From Planctomycetota bacterium (GTDB lineage Bacteria > Planctomycetota > Planctomycetia > Pirellulales > Thermoguttaceae): a DNA stretch of 17,763 bases. A program made the position numbers and the translations under genes. Below the pieces are notes generated by a model. The model made no database searches. It was given only the letters and a program-made list of their open reading frames with translations, and had not been told where the DNA came from. Positions 1 to 6,830 of this stretch are shown here, piece after piece. Every line of letters begins with the position of its first letter. Within the stretch, counting starts at the first letter, position 1. Location: positions 1 to 17,763 of the forward strand of contig JAJYGU010000416.1 of assembly GCA_021784975.1 (NCBI GenBank), written 5' to 3'.

Positions 1-11
1 GGCCGGGCTGC

Positions 12-17
12 TATAAT
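12..17 (+). promoter_or_regulatory. Perfect -10 box upstream of the aminotransferase gene
   Basis: TATAAT matches the sigma-70 -10 consensus in all six positions. The matching -35 box would lie before the window begins, so only half of the promoter can be inspected. Transcription would start at about 23-25, inside the left arm of the leader inverted repeat. The inner stem would then certainly be in the mRNA, but most of the outer ribosome-binding-site-pairing arm would not, unless transcription comes from further upstream. Confidence 0.4.
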
Positions 18-51
18 CAGCCTCCGCTAAGCGGCCGTCCAAGAACAAGTT

Positions 52-95
52 GGGGACTGTCCCAATTTTCGTCCGACGAAAATGGGACTGTCCCC
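52..95. repeat. REP-like palindrome in the leader
   Basis: Positions 52-73 and 75-95 form a near-perfect inverted repeat of the type GGGGAC-(T/A)G-TCCC followed by an A/T-rich ATTTTCGTC block, with one bulge and one mismatch. Each arm is itself a small palindrome (GGGGAC..GTCCC). This layout resembles dispersed REP-type elements moved by RAYT/Y1 transposases; no such transposase lies in this window. It sits as a cassette inside the larger stem 16-150. Confidence 0.55.
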
Positions 96-139
96 TTGGC
101 AAAAGTGGAAATTGTTGCTGGACGGCCGCTAACACAGCT

Positions 140-145
140 AGGAGG
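140..145 (+). promoter_or_regulatory. Strong Shine-Dalgarno site of the aminotransferase gene
   Basis: AGGAGG lies five bases before the ATG at 151, which fixes the start. Five of its six bases fall inside the right arm of the leader inverted repeat. Confidence 0.75.
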
Positions 146-150
146 CTGAT

Positions 151-1407
151 ATGTACGATCTTTCCGAGCGGCTGGCCGTCCAGGGCGGGCCGCTGGCGAA
201 ACGCACTCCTTTTCCCGCCCGAAAACGGCACGGCGAGGCGGAGAAGCGGCTGCTCGACGAGGTGATCGATTCCGACATCTTGTTCTTCTTCTCTGGCACC
301 AAGGTCCACGCCTTCCAGCGGCGATTCGCCGAGATGATGGGCCTGAAGCATTGCATCGCTTGCGCCAGCGGCACCGCGGCGGTCCACATGGCCGTGGCCA
401 CCCTGGAGCTCCCGCCGGGCAGCGAGGTCGTCACTTCGGCCATCACCGACATGGGCACGCTGACCGGCATCCTCTACCAGGGCCTGGTTCCGGTGTTCGC
501 CGACGTGGATCCGCAGACGCTCAACATGGACCCGGCGGCCGTCGAGCGGGTCATCACCGGCCGGACGCGAGCGATCGTAGCCGTGCATCATGCCGGGCTG
601 GCCGTCGATATGGACCGGCTGCTGGAACTCGCCGGGCGGCACCATCTGCCCGTCATCGAGGACTGCGCCCAGGCCTACGGCTGCCAGTATCACGGGCGGG
701 ACGTGGGCACCATGGGAATGATTAGCGCGTTTTCGCTCAACCATTTCAAACACATCACCTGCGGCTCCGGCGGCATGGTGGCGACCAACGACGACCGACT
801 GCGTTACCTGGCCTCGATCTTCTTGGACAAGTGTTACCAGCGCGAAGAGAAGATCCGCAATCCGTTCTTCCTGGCCCCGAACTACCAGATGACCGAGTTG
901 CAAGGGGCGGTGGCCCTGGTGCAACTGGAGCGGATCGCCGAAGTCACCAGTCGGCGTAACCAACTGGGACGCCGCCTCGACGAGCACCTGCGTAATACGC
1001 CCGGCGTCGGGCCGCAATCCACGCCGCCCGGCTGCCGCCACTCGTATTTCCTCTATTTGTTCAAGCTGGATTTGGATCGGTTGCGGGTCTCGGCCCGCGA
1101 GTTCTCGGCCGCCTTGGCCGCCGAGGGAGTGCCCAACGAGGCCGAGCAGATCACCGGCGGACGGCCGGTCTACCTGTACGACATTTTTCAGAAGCGGTCG
1201 GCGTTTCCGGGCAGCCATTACCCGTTCCTGTGCGCGGACACGAAGACCGACAAGCACTACCGGCAGGGTGACTGCCCGGTGGCCGAAGACGCCTTCCGGC
1301 GGTGGATCATGCTGAACGTCTACGAGCACTACACCGAGACCGACATCGACGAGATCGCCTTCGGGATCGGTAAGGTGGCCCGGCACTTTCTGCGGGGCGG
1401 CGGATGA
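151..1407 (+). CDS. DegT/DnrJ/EryC1/StrS-family PLP-dependent aminotransferase
   Basis: This 418-residue protein has the fold-type I aminotransferase layout of the DegT/DnrJ/EryC1/StrS family, which transfers amino groups to keto-sugars or makes related compounds such as aminohydroxybenzoate. Visible marks are the cofactor phosphate loop ASGTAAVHMA (about residues 70-80), the cofactor-ring aspartate in IEDCAQAYG (Asp171) and the Schiff-base lysine in SLNHFKHITCGSGG (Lys200). The glycine-rich segment reads GSGG rather than the common GEGG. Length is typical and the protein should be cytoplasmic. The start is fixed by AGGAGG at 140-145. The gene stands alone: it converges with the kinase gene, and no sugar nucleotidyltransferase or dehydratase lies beside it, so the substrate cannot be named. 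A cell-envelope sugar is a guess. Confidence 0.88.
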   Translation: MYDLSERLAVQGGPLAKRTPFPARKRHGEAEKRLLDEVIDSDILFFFSGTKVHAFQRRFAEMMGLKHCIACASGTAAVHMAVATLELPPGSEVVTSAITDMGTLTGILYQGLVPVFADVDPQTLNMDPAAVERVITGRTRAIVAVHHAGLAVDMDRLLELAGRHHLPVIEDCAQAYGCQYHGRDVGTMGMISAFSLNHFKHITCGSGGMVATNDDRLRYLASIFLDKCYQREEKIRNPFFLAPNYQMTELQGAVALVQLERIAEVTSRRNQLGRRLDEHLRNTPGVGPQSTPPGCRHSYFLYLFKLDLDRLRVSAREFSAALAAEGVPNEAEQITGGRPVYLYDIFQKRSAFPGSHYPFLCADTKTDKHYRQGDCPVAEDAFRRWIMLNVYEHYTETDIDEIAFGIGKVARHFLRGGG

Positions 1408-1437
1408 AACACGAATTAAACACGGCACCGCGTAGGC

Positions 1438-1515
1438 CAGGCACCCCGTGCCTGACACGTCGACCATCGCCCGAGCGTCAGGCACTCCTTCTCTGTCAGG
1501 TACGGCGTACCTGAC
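1438..1515. repeat. Tandem GTCAGG/CAGGCAC palindromes between convergent genes
   Basis: Two compact hairpins built from related words lie between convergent genes. CAGGCAC-CCC-GTGCCTG (1438-1454) has a 7 bp stem and 3 nt loop. GTCAGGTAC-GGC-GTACCTGAC (1495-1515) has a 9 bp stem and 3 nt loop and ends directly beside the kinase stop codon. A half copy, GTCAGGCAC, sits at 1477-1485. There is no T-tract, so this is not a classical terminator, although it could stop or stabilise both converging transcripts. It looks like a dispersed palindromic repeat family. Confidence 0.65.
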
Positions 1516-4479
1516 CTACCTCTGTTTTGGCGGCGGCTTGGGATCGGCGGCGGATTTCGGCGGGCGAGCCACCAGCAGGTCGACTTGGCAGTCGCCGATT
1601 TGCCGAAAAAGGCGAAAGTAGACCGCTCGGGCCTGGTTCTCACGATCCGGGTTCTCTTTACGCAGGGCGTGTAACAAGTCGCCCAACGCCTCGCACTGGG
1701 CAAGGTCCGACTTCAGTTGCCCCAGCAGCCGCTCACGCTCCTTCCCTCGGGAATGGCTGGCGCGAGACAGGAACCGCCGCGTCAGTTTGTCGGCCAGATC
1801 GCTGAACTGATCGCGCTGAAAAGGTGTCAACTCGGGCGCATCTTTCGGCCCATCGGCGGAGGCGCTCGGCGTCTTCGCTTCTTTCGTCGCGGAGGGCTGG
1901 GTCAATCCCGGCAACGCGCACAACGGCGTAACCGTAAAATTGGCGATGTGCGATTGCACCTCGAATTCCACTTGCAGCACCGTCGGCGGAAGCTGCGGGT
2001 TGTCCAGTCGGATATCGACCTTCTCCGTCGGGGCAATGGGCCTGCCGGGCTCGAGCGTAAAGGGCGGGAAAGGCCGGGCCAAGCCGGTAACCTCCAACCG
2101 CAGCGACTCAGGGGGCAAGAACTGGCACGGTAGCCGACGAGTGTCGGCCAGATAGGACATTTGGCGGGAGGTGGGGTCATATTCGATCTTGATCGACAAT
2201 GGCTCGACCTCCTGCGGACGGCAGAGGGCCACCATTCGGCTCTGATTGCCGACCGACACCAGCAGGCCGCAAGTCTGCAGTGGGTCGGTCCAGCTACGTT
2301 TCGCCCCCGGCAACCAGCCCATCTTCAACTCGCTGTGATCGAGCCAAATGCGGGCCAGGTCGGGATCGCTATGGCTGGCCGACGGGTCGCTGCCAACCTT
2401 CACTTGAATCACCCAGGCGCGCGCGGCCCCGCTCCCCGGCTCCGGCCGAACCGCATAGCGGCCCACCTGGCGGAGGAAGACGTTCTCCCCGATCAAGGAA
2501 ACCTGGGGTTTGGCGTCCGCCGCCAGTCGCAGCTTGCCCAGCGAGACGGGTTGGGATGGCGCGGTCAATTGCTTGTCGTCGGCAGGCAGGCTCGGCAAAG
2601 GCGCCGCGGCGGCCAGATCCTTGAACGGTTCCACGGGCTTCGATGGCCCGGCCGGCGGTGCTTTTTGGGGCGGGGGCGACGGCTTGGGAGCCTTGCGCTT
2701 ACCGCGCTTCGGCGGCGGCTGCCCAGGCGGAGACAGAGGCCTGCTTGGCTGCTGGGCCACGGTTTTTTGCAACGGCTCTTTCACGTGATTGTCGTTCTTC
2801 GGCGCGGCCGGCGCATTGGCGATCAATGGATCGCCCCGGGCCGCCTTGGCGCCGGCGGTAGGCGTCGGTTGGCCGTCGGCCTCTGGCCCAACCAATCCAG
2901 TTTGGCCGAGGACCACCATTGCCATAATGACTGCTACGACGACCGCTGCCAGACCTGCCGAGGCCGCCACCAGCATCCAACGCCAGTTGGGCGAGCGCCG
3001 GGACGCAGGCTGCCCGGGACTCGCCTCGTCGTCCGACCCCAGGACAATATTGGTACCTAGAGTCCCCAGGCTCGGATCAGAGCTGCCCAGCGTCGCCAAT
3101 ACGGCGTCCAAACTGCCCGGCGGTCCACTCGGCAACGAGTCGGACGAGCTTCCTGAAGCCTCTTGTTCGTACTTGCCGTCCACAACCGCTGGGCTGCCGT
3201 CGCTGGGCTTTGCGCGCGCAACGGGAGCGGCCGCTGCTGCCTTCGGCGACCCGGGCCGCTGTTCCGACACAAGACTCTTGGGCGCGGTCGACGCAGCTCG
3301 CTTCTTCGGACGCTGCGGCCTTTCTCCACGGACAATCGCGACAAGGTCGCTGTCGAGGCAGAATGGCTGCAACGCCTCGGCCACCTCCGCTGCCGTAGCG
3401 CAGCGATCGGCCGGCCTCTTGGCCAGCATCTTGCCCAGAAAGCGAGCCAAGCGGCTGGGCACGTCGTGTCGAATCCGCTGAATCGGCACAACCTCTTCGC
3501 TAGCGTGGGCGACGAGCTTCTTGAGAAACCCATCGTGCCGCTGGTCGCCGAACGGCGGGCTGCCTGCCAGCAGGAAGTAAAGCGTGCAGCCCAAGGCGTA
3601 GATGTCGGACCGGGCGTCGGCAGCGTGCGGGTCGGCGCCTTGTTCCGGCGCCATGTAGTCGGGACTACCCAGGATTTGGCCAAGGGTGGTCATGTCGCCC
3701 TGGGCGCTCGATTCGATTTGAAGCCGGGCCAATCCCAGGTCGAGGAGCTTGACCACGCCGGTGGTGGTGAGCATCAGGTTCGACGGTTTGATATCCCGGT
3801 GAACAAGGTCGTTCTGGTGGGCGTGCTGCAATCCAACGGCCGCCTGGCGAATTATCTCACAGGCTTCTGCAACGTCCAATGGTCCGACTCGGCGGACCAG
3901 CGAATACAGGTCGGCTCCCTCGACGAACTGCATCACCAGAAGGAACCGTCCATCGACCTCGTCCGCATCGTGGGCCCGCACGATGTTTGGGTGATCGACC
4001 CTGGCGGCGGCCACCATTTCCCGATGAAAACGAGCCAGCGCATGGGGCGATTGCCGCCGGCAGTCAGGCATCAGCTTGACGGCAACCGGCCGATTCAACT
4101 TGGTGTCGAGGGCCTTGTAGACCACCCCCATGCCCCCTTCGCCAAGCTTCTCGACGAGCTGGTACGGGCCGATTTGCAGCGGCAGGGCGGGCTCAGGTGC
4201 TTGTTCAGCAAGGCCTGCGCGATATTGCCACCAGGCGAGGGCCACTTTGGGCAGTAGTTCGTCAACCAAAGAGTCGCCGGAGTCGGGTTCTTCAGGGATC
4301 GAACGACGGAGGTACTCGACGACCGCATCCGTCAGGCAGTCCAGGTTCTCCAACTGCGTCTGGCAGACGGAACACGTCTCGACATGGGCGGCGATGGTAT
4401 CCAGGTCGGCCTCGGATATCTTCCCGAGGGCGTACTGCGCCAGCAGGTCTTGGTTCGGGCAATGCTCGGTGTGCGTCAC
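1516..4479 (-). CDS. Membrane Ser/Thr protein kinase with N-terminal anti-sigma-type zinc finger
   Basis: With the GTG at 4479 this is a 987-residue PknB-type kinase. Residues 1-45 hold Cys7 and H32-x3-C36-x2-C39, the zinc-binding pattern of anti-sigma (zf-HC2/ZAS) domains. The kinase domain (about 104-375) has GEGGMG, Lys135 in AVKLM, HRDIKPSN (about 227), DLGLAR in place of DFG, and APEQ, so it should be active. A Pro/Ala-rich linker leads to one membrane helix (about 500-525). Outside the membrane lie a Pro/Lys-rich stretch and a C-terminal region (about 645-987) I do not recognise, ending in charged helices. The GTG at 4542 gives 21 more residues but lacks a ribosome binding site; 4479 has only a weak one (TTGGGG), so the start is uncertain. 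The gene lies downstream of the sigma factor and exported protein on the same strand, suggesting sensing linked to sigma-factor control. Confidence 0.9.
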   Translation of the reverse strand: MTHTEHCPNQDLLAQYALGKISEADLDTIAAHVETCSVCQTQLENLDCLTDAVVEYLRRSIPEEPDSGDSLVDELLPKVALAWWQYRAGLAEQAPEPALPLQIGPYQLVEKLGEGGMGVVYKALDTKLNRPVAVKLMPDCRRQSPHALARFHREMVAAARVDHPNIVRAHDADEVDGRFLLVMQFVEGADLYSLVRRVGPLDVAEACEIIRQAAVGLQHAHQNDLVHRDIKPSNLMLTTTGVVKLLDLGLARLQIESSAQGDMTTLGQILGSPDYMAPEQGADPHAADARSDIYALGCTLYFLLAGSPPFGDQRHDGFLKKLVAHASEEVVPIQRIRHDVPSRLARFLGKMLAKRPADRCATAAEVAEALQPFCLDSDLVAIVRGERPQRPKKRAASTAPKSLVSEQRPGSPKAAAAAPVARAKPSDGSPAVVDGKYEQEASGSSSDSLPSGPPGSLDAVLATLGSSDPSLGTLGTNIVLGSDDEASPGQPASRRSPNWRWMLVAASAGLAAVVVAVIMAMVVLGQTGLVGPEADGQPTPTAGAKAARGDPLIANAPAAPKNDNHVKEPLQKTVAQQPSRPLSPPGQPPPKRGKRKAPKPSPPPQKAPPAGPSKPVEPFKDLAAAAPLPSLPADDKQLTAPSQPVSLGKLRLAADAKPQVSLIGENVFLRQVGRYAVRPEPGSGAARAWVIQVKVGSDPSASHSDPDLARIWLDHSELKMGWLPGAKRSWTDPLQTCGLLVSVGNQSRMVALCRPQEVEPLSIKIEYDPTSRQMSYLADTRRLPCQFLPPESLRLEVTGLARPFPPFTLEPGRPIAPTEKVDIRLDNPQLPPTVLQVEFEVQSHIANFTVTPLCALPGLTQPSATKEAKTPSASADGPKDAPELTPFQRDQFSDLADKLTRRFLSRASHSRGKERERLLGQLKSDLAQCEALGDLLHALRKENPDRENQARAVYFRLFRQIGDCQVDLLVARPPKSAADPKPPPKQR

Positions 4480-4585
4480 GACTGGCCCCAATACCGTTTG
4501 CGAATTGTATGGTGGGTCAGGCAAACCCTTTCCTGGCCTCACCGCAAAGACGCAAACTTGTGGAACACTAAGCGCCGCTGATCGT

Positions 4586-4626
4586 CGCTAATGGTTCCGG
4601 TTAGTGGCGATTAGCTGAGATTAGCG
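4586..4626. repeat. CGCTAAT/ATTAGCG inverted repeat
   Basis: CGCTAAT (4586-4592) pairs perfectly with ATTAGCG (4620-4626), and the interior repeats related words (TTAGTGGCG, GATTAGC). It lies in the 202-base spacer between the exported-protein gene and the kinase start at 4479. No convincing promoter or terminator is visible there. Confidence 0.45.
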
Positions 4627-4681
4627 TTCCCGTCCAGAACGCCAATTTGCTTTGATTCGCGCCCTGAGTCTCGGTCTCTTT

Positions 4682-5596
4682 TCATCGGTTCATGTTGTTT
4701 CTTGTGTTTGGTCGGTAGGGAGCTGCCTTGAACCGCTGGTTTGCCGGGCGGAAAATCGGCCCCTGGATGTTTCTGGTTCCAATCGGAATCATTCTCACGC
4801 CTCCCGGTACTGGTCGGTTCTGAAATTGGCGGACGGCTCCAGGATGATTGACATACGGGTTCGGCACTCTGTGGCCCAGCGGTGGATTGACGAACCTGTC
4901 CTGGCCTTCGGACAGATGTCGATTGTCGTGCCACCGCGGATCATGTCGGTGCCAGTTCGGGCCATCCCAGCCAGGGTAATAGTAGTCAAACGGGATGCCC
5001 CCTGGCGTCAAAACGTATGGGAAAGTGTATACCGGGGCAGGGACAGGGACGATGATTGTGTTGGTCGGAGGGTCGGAATTGCCCGGCGGTGCAACGAGCA
5101 ACAGATTTTCTCGGCCACGGAAGCCGGGCAACGACGCGTGGATCAATTGGGCCAGCTTCTTCACGGCGGGGCCCTTGCCCGAGAGTTTTCCGCCCAGTTT
5201 GGCGATTTCCTCATAGTCGGCCCTGGCAATTTCCCGTTGCTTGTCCGTAGTCGCAGGCGGCTGGTTGGGATCCTGTGGCTGATACCGACTGGCGCGTTGC
5301 TCGTCTTGAAAGTCCTCCTCGGCTCGGGCACGGGTGTGGTAGTAGTAGTCGGCCAACAGGGTGACGTCCCGGTTACCAACGCTCCAGCTTGGTTTCGCGT
5401 GTGGGTTACTGAGGGCCAGCACTCGCCCCCTATCCTGCTTCGTGAAAGGAGACTCGTCCGCGGTGCCCATATCGGCCAAGAGCTCCTCACACAACCAGGA
5501 TCGTTGCTCCGACGGGCTCGAGGGCGGCTCGTTAACCGCCACGGCAGCGTGCGCGATCGCAAGGCAACAAAGAACCGTCAAAGCCAAGCGTGTCAC
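4682..5596 (-). CDS. Exported protein of unknown function between sigma factor and kinase
   Basis: I do not recognise this 304-residue protein. The GTG at 5596 is preferred over the ATG at 5662 because a very strong Shine-Dalgarno sequence (GGGAGGAGGAG) lies just upstream, and because translation from there begins directly with a signal peptide (Thr-Arg, a Leu/Ala/Cys-rich core, then Ala-Val-Ala near residue 20). The middle is charged and helical, with many Glu, Lys and Arg. From about residue 190 the protein turns into a low-complexity tail rich in Pro, Asn, His, Tyr and Arg, including several Tyr next to each other and His-Arg-His and Arg-Asn clusters. No enzyme motif is seen. It lies between the sigma factor and the transmembrane kinase on the same strand, so it may be part of that signalling unit; the role is inferred from position only. 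Confidence 0.75.
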   Translation of the reverse strand: MTRLALTVLCCLAIAHAAVAVNEPPSSPSEQRSWLCEELLADMGTADESPFTKQDRGRVLALSNPHAKPSWSVGNRDVTLLADYYYHTRARAEEDFQDEQRASRYQPQDPNQPPATTDKQREIARADYEEIAKLGGKLSGKGPAVKKLAQLIHASLPGFRGRENLLLVAPPGNSDPPTNTIIVPVPAPVYTFPYVLTPGGIPFDYYYPGWDGPNWHRHDPRWHDNRHLSEGQDRFVNPPLGHRVPNPYVNHPGAVRQFQNRPVPGGVRMIPIGTRNIQGPIFRPANQRFKAAPYRPNTRNNMNR

Positions 5597-5599
5597 GTT

Positions 5600-5610
5600 C
5601 TCCTCCTCCC
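5600..5610 (-). promoter_or_regulatory. Ribosome binding site that decides the exported-protein start
   Basis: On the minus strand this reads GGGAGGAGGAG, three bases before the GTG at 5596, giving several overlapping AGGAGG-like registers at good spacing. It is the best Shine-Dalgarno sequence in the window and supports the GTG over the upstream ATG at 5662. Confidence 0.7.
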
Positions 5611-5749
5611 TTTGGGTTGGTACCAGAAGCCTCATATCCAGCGAGCGGGCGGATATCGCCATTTTCGCTCGCTATTGATAACTAACGCTTCAGGTGTGAC
5701 ACGACTTTTCGGGTCCTCCTTGCAATCTTATTCCGAGAAACGCGTCTTC

Positions 5750-6421
5750 TCACCGACCCAATGTAATCCCCGTGAACGGATATGTCTTCTGCATGTTAAG
5801 GCCTTCGGCTTCGGGAAGCTGCCCGAGTTCCTCCCTCAAGCGGCGGAGGACCCGCGACTTTGCCTGGCGGACTGCGGCGGGCGTCATGTTCAGCGATTCC
5901 GCCACCGCCGTGGATCGCTGGCCATCGACGGTCGCTCGCCAAAATGCCCGCCAGGTGCGATCCTCAAACTCGTTGCGGATCGACTCCAGCGCTCCCTTGA
6001 CCAAGATGGCGTTCTCGCTGTCGCTTGAATCGGCAGCGCTGCTCAGGTCGCTATCCGGAATGGCCAAAAAGTCCTGGTAGGCCTGCGAGCCGCCGGCAGC
6101 GGCTGGTTGCCGATCTTGCCGTCGAAAGTGGTCTATCACCTTGCTGCGGGTGATGGTGCGCAGCCAGCCGCGAAAGCTGCCGCCCGACTGACTGTGGCGG
6201 AAGCCGTCGATGTTCTGCGCGACTGAGCGAAACACCTCCTGGCAGACATCGACGCAATCCTGGCGCCGGACGCCGGCCGAGCGGCACCAATAGAGGACAA
6301 GCTGGCTGTAGACGGTAGCCAGCCGCCGCCAAGCCGCTTCATCGCGGGCGCTGACGCGATCCAACAAAGTGGACGAGGTTGGCCCTACCAGGCCGTTGCT
6401 ATTGCCCGAGCGTTCCGCCAC
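5750..6421 (-). CDS. ECF-type RNA polymerase sigma-70 factor
   Basis: Starting at the GTG at 6421 the protein has 223 residues, the usual size for an extracytoplasmic-function sigma factor with only regions 2 and 4. Region 2 (about 25-110) shows DVCQEVF and the WLRTITRSKVIDHFRR stretch of regions 2.3-2.4, which read the -10 element. A linker follows, then region 4 (about 160-210) with AVAESLNMTPAAVRQAKSRV, the helix-turn-helix that reads the -35 element. A frame opening at 6595 is rejected as the start: its first 58 residues are low complexity, run through a repeat, and would begin upstream of the predicted transcription start. GGGGAG lies about nine bases before the GTG. The downstream kinase with an anti-sigma zinc motif is the likely partner, as in other planctomycete sigma-kinase pairs. 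Confidence 0.88.
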   Translation of the reverse strand: MAERSGNSNGLVGPTSSTLLDRVSARDEAAWRRLATVYSQLVLYWCRSAGVRRQDCVDVCQEVFRSVAQNIDGFRHSQSGGSFRGWLRTITRSKVIDHFRRQDRQPAAAGGSQAYQDFLAIPDSDLSSAADSSDSENAILVKGALESIRNEFEDRTWRAFWRATVDGQRSTAVAESLNMTPAAVRQAKSRVLRRLREELGQLPEAEGLNMQKTYPFTGITLGR

Positions 6422-6495
6422 GATGGGAAGCTCCCCAACGCTGCCGCGAATGCCCCACAAAAAGTCGCAAGGTCGCCGGAACCACGGCCCCACCA

Positions 6496-6524
6496 ATATA
6501 GCGGGGAGGCGGCAGGGGAACAAT
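6496..6524 (-). promoter_or_regulatory. Sigma-70-like promoter of the sigma factor gene
   Basis: On the minus strand TTGTTC (6519-6524) is followed after exactly 17 bases by TATATT (6496-6501), five of six matches to the -10 consensus. Transcription would start near 6489, about 70 bases before the GTG at 6421. This also argues against a start at 6595. Confidence 0.45.
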
Positions 6525-6555
6525 CCCCCAAGACAATGCGGGGCGTGGGAGGGCG

Positions 6556-6621
6556 GAGTTCGGAGGGCGGAAGGGGGAAGGCAGAGTGCGCTCATCTCTC
6601 GTTCGTCCGCCTCCCGAACTC
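6556..6621. repeat. Purine-rich inverted repeat (GAGTTCGG-type)
   Basis: Positions 6556-6571 (GAGTTCGG followed by a GGGCGGA block) and 6606-6621 are inverted copies that differ at two bases. More GGGAGGGCGG words flank the left arm. It is another dispersed-looking palindromic repeat, with no coding potential on either strand. Confidence 0.5.
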
Positions 6622-6830
6622 ATCCTCGGTTCGCGCCCCACGGTCCACGTGCTCGCCCACAGTCAGCACGCGGCGGCGCGGTGCCCGTCAGGAAAATCGG
6701 GACAATCCGCGTCATCGGTCAATCTCTCGGCAAGCCGCATTGCCGCCGGCAAAGAGGCTGGAGATTGCCCAATCTCTCATCCGATGCGCAGGACAATAAC
6801 TAAGCCCGGTTAACGCAAAAAACGCCCAAC

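Larger units (their letters stand above)
16..150 (+). promoter_or_regulatory. Nested inverted-repeat leader pairing the ribosome binding site
   Basis: Two perfectly complementary arm pairs bracket this leader. Positions 16-25 pair with 141-150 (10 bp) and positions 30-41 pair with 119-130 (12 bp). They are separated by an internal loop of 4 nt on the left and 10 nt on the right. The outer right arm (GGAGGCTGAT) contains almost all of the Shine-Dalgarno sequence AGGAGG (140-145) and ends directly before the ATG at 151. A folded long transcript would therefore hide the ribosome binding site. A second palindrome (52-95) fills the loop. Control of translation is an inference; the base pairing is directly visible. 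Confidence 0.5.
6422..6830. other. Divergent intergenic region between sigma factor and recombinase
   Basis: This 409-base spacer separates the sigma factor from the divergent recombinase. It holds a promoter reading toward the sigma gene (6496-6524), a purine-rich inverted repeat (6556-6621) and a set of competing small hairpins near the recombinase (6721-6778). AATCTC occurs at 6721-6726 and again at 6771-6776; both copies can pair with GAGATT at 6761-6766. No small gene with a ribosome binding site was found. Confidence 0.5.

Noticed and set aside
1495..1515. Rho-independent terminator of the kinase gene
   Set aside because: Strong 9 bp hairpin but no T-tract on either strand, and its sequence belongs to a palindromic repeat; reported as a repeat.
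3163..4257. 364-codon plus-strand frame inside the kinase gene
   Set aside because: Mirror of the kinase domain coding strand in GC-rich DNA; no start signal.
4652..6028. 458-codon plus-strand frame opposite the exported protein and sigma factor
   Set aside because: The minus strand has a signal peptide, strong ribosome binding site and sigma-factor motifs; the plus frame crosses two genes and shows no domain.
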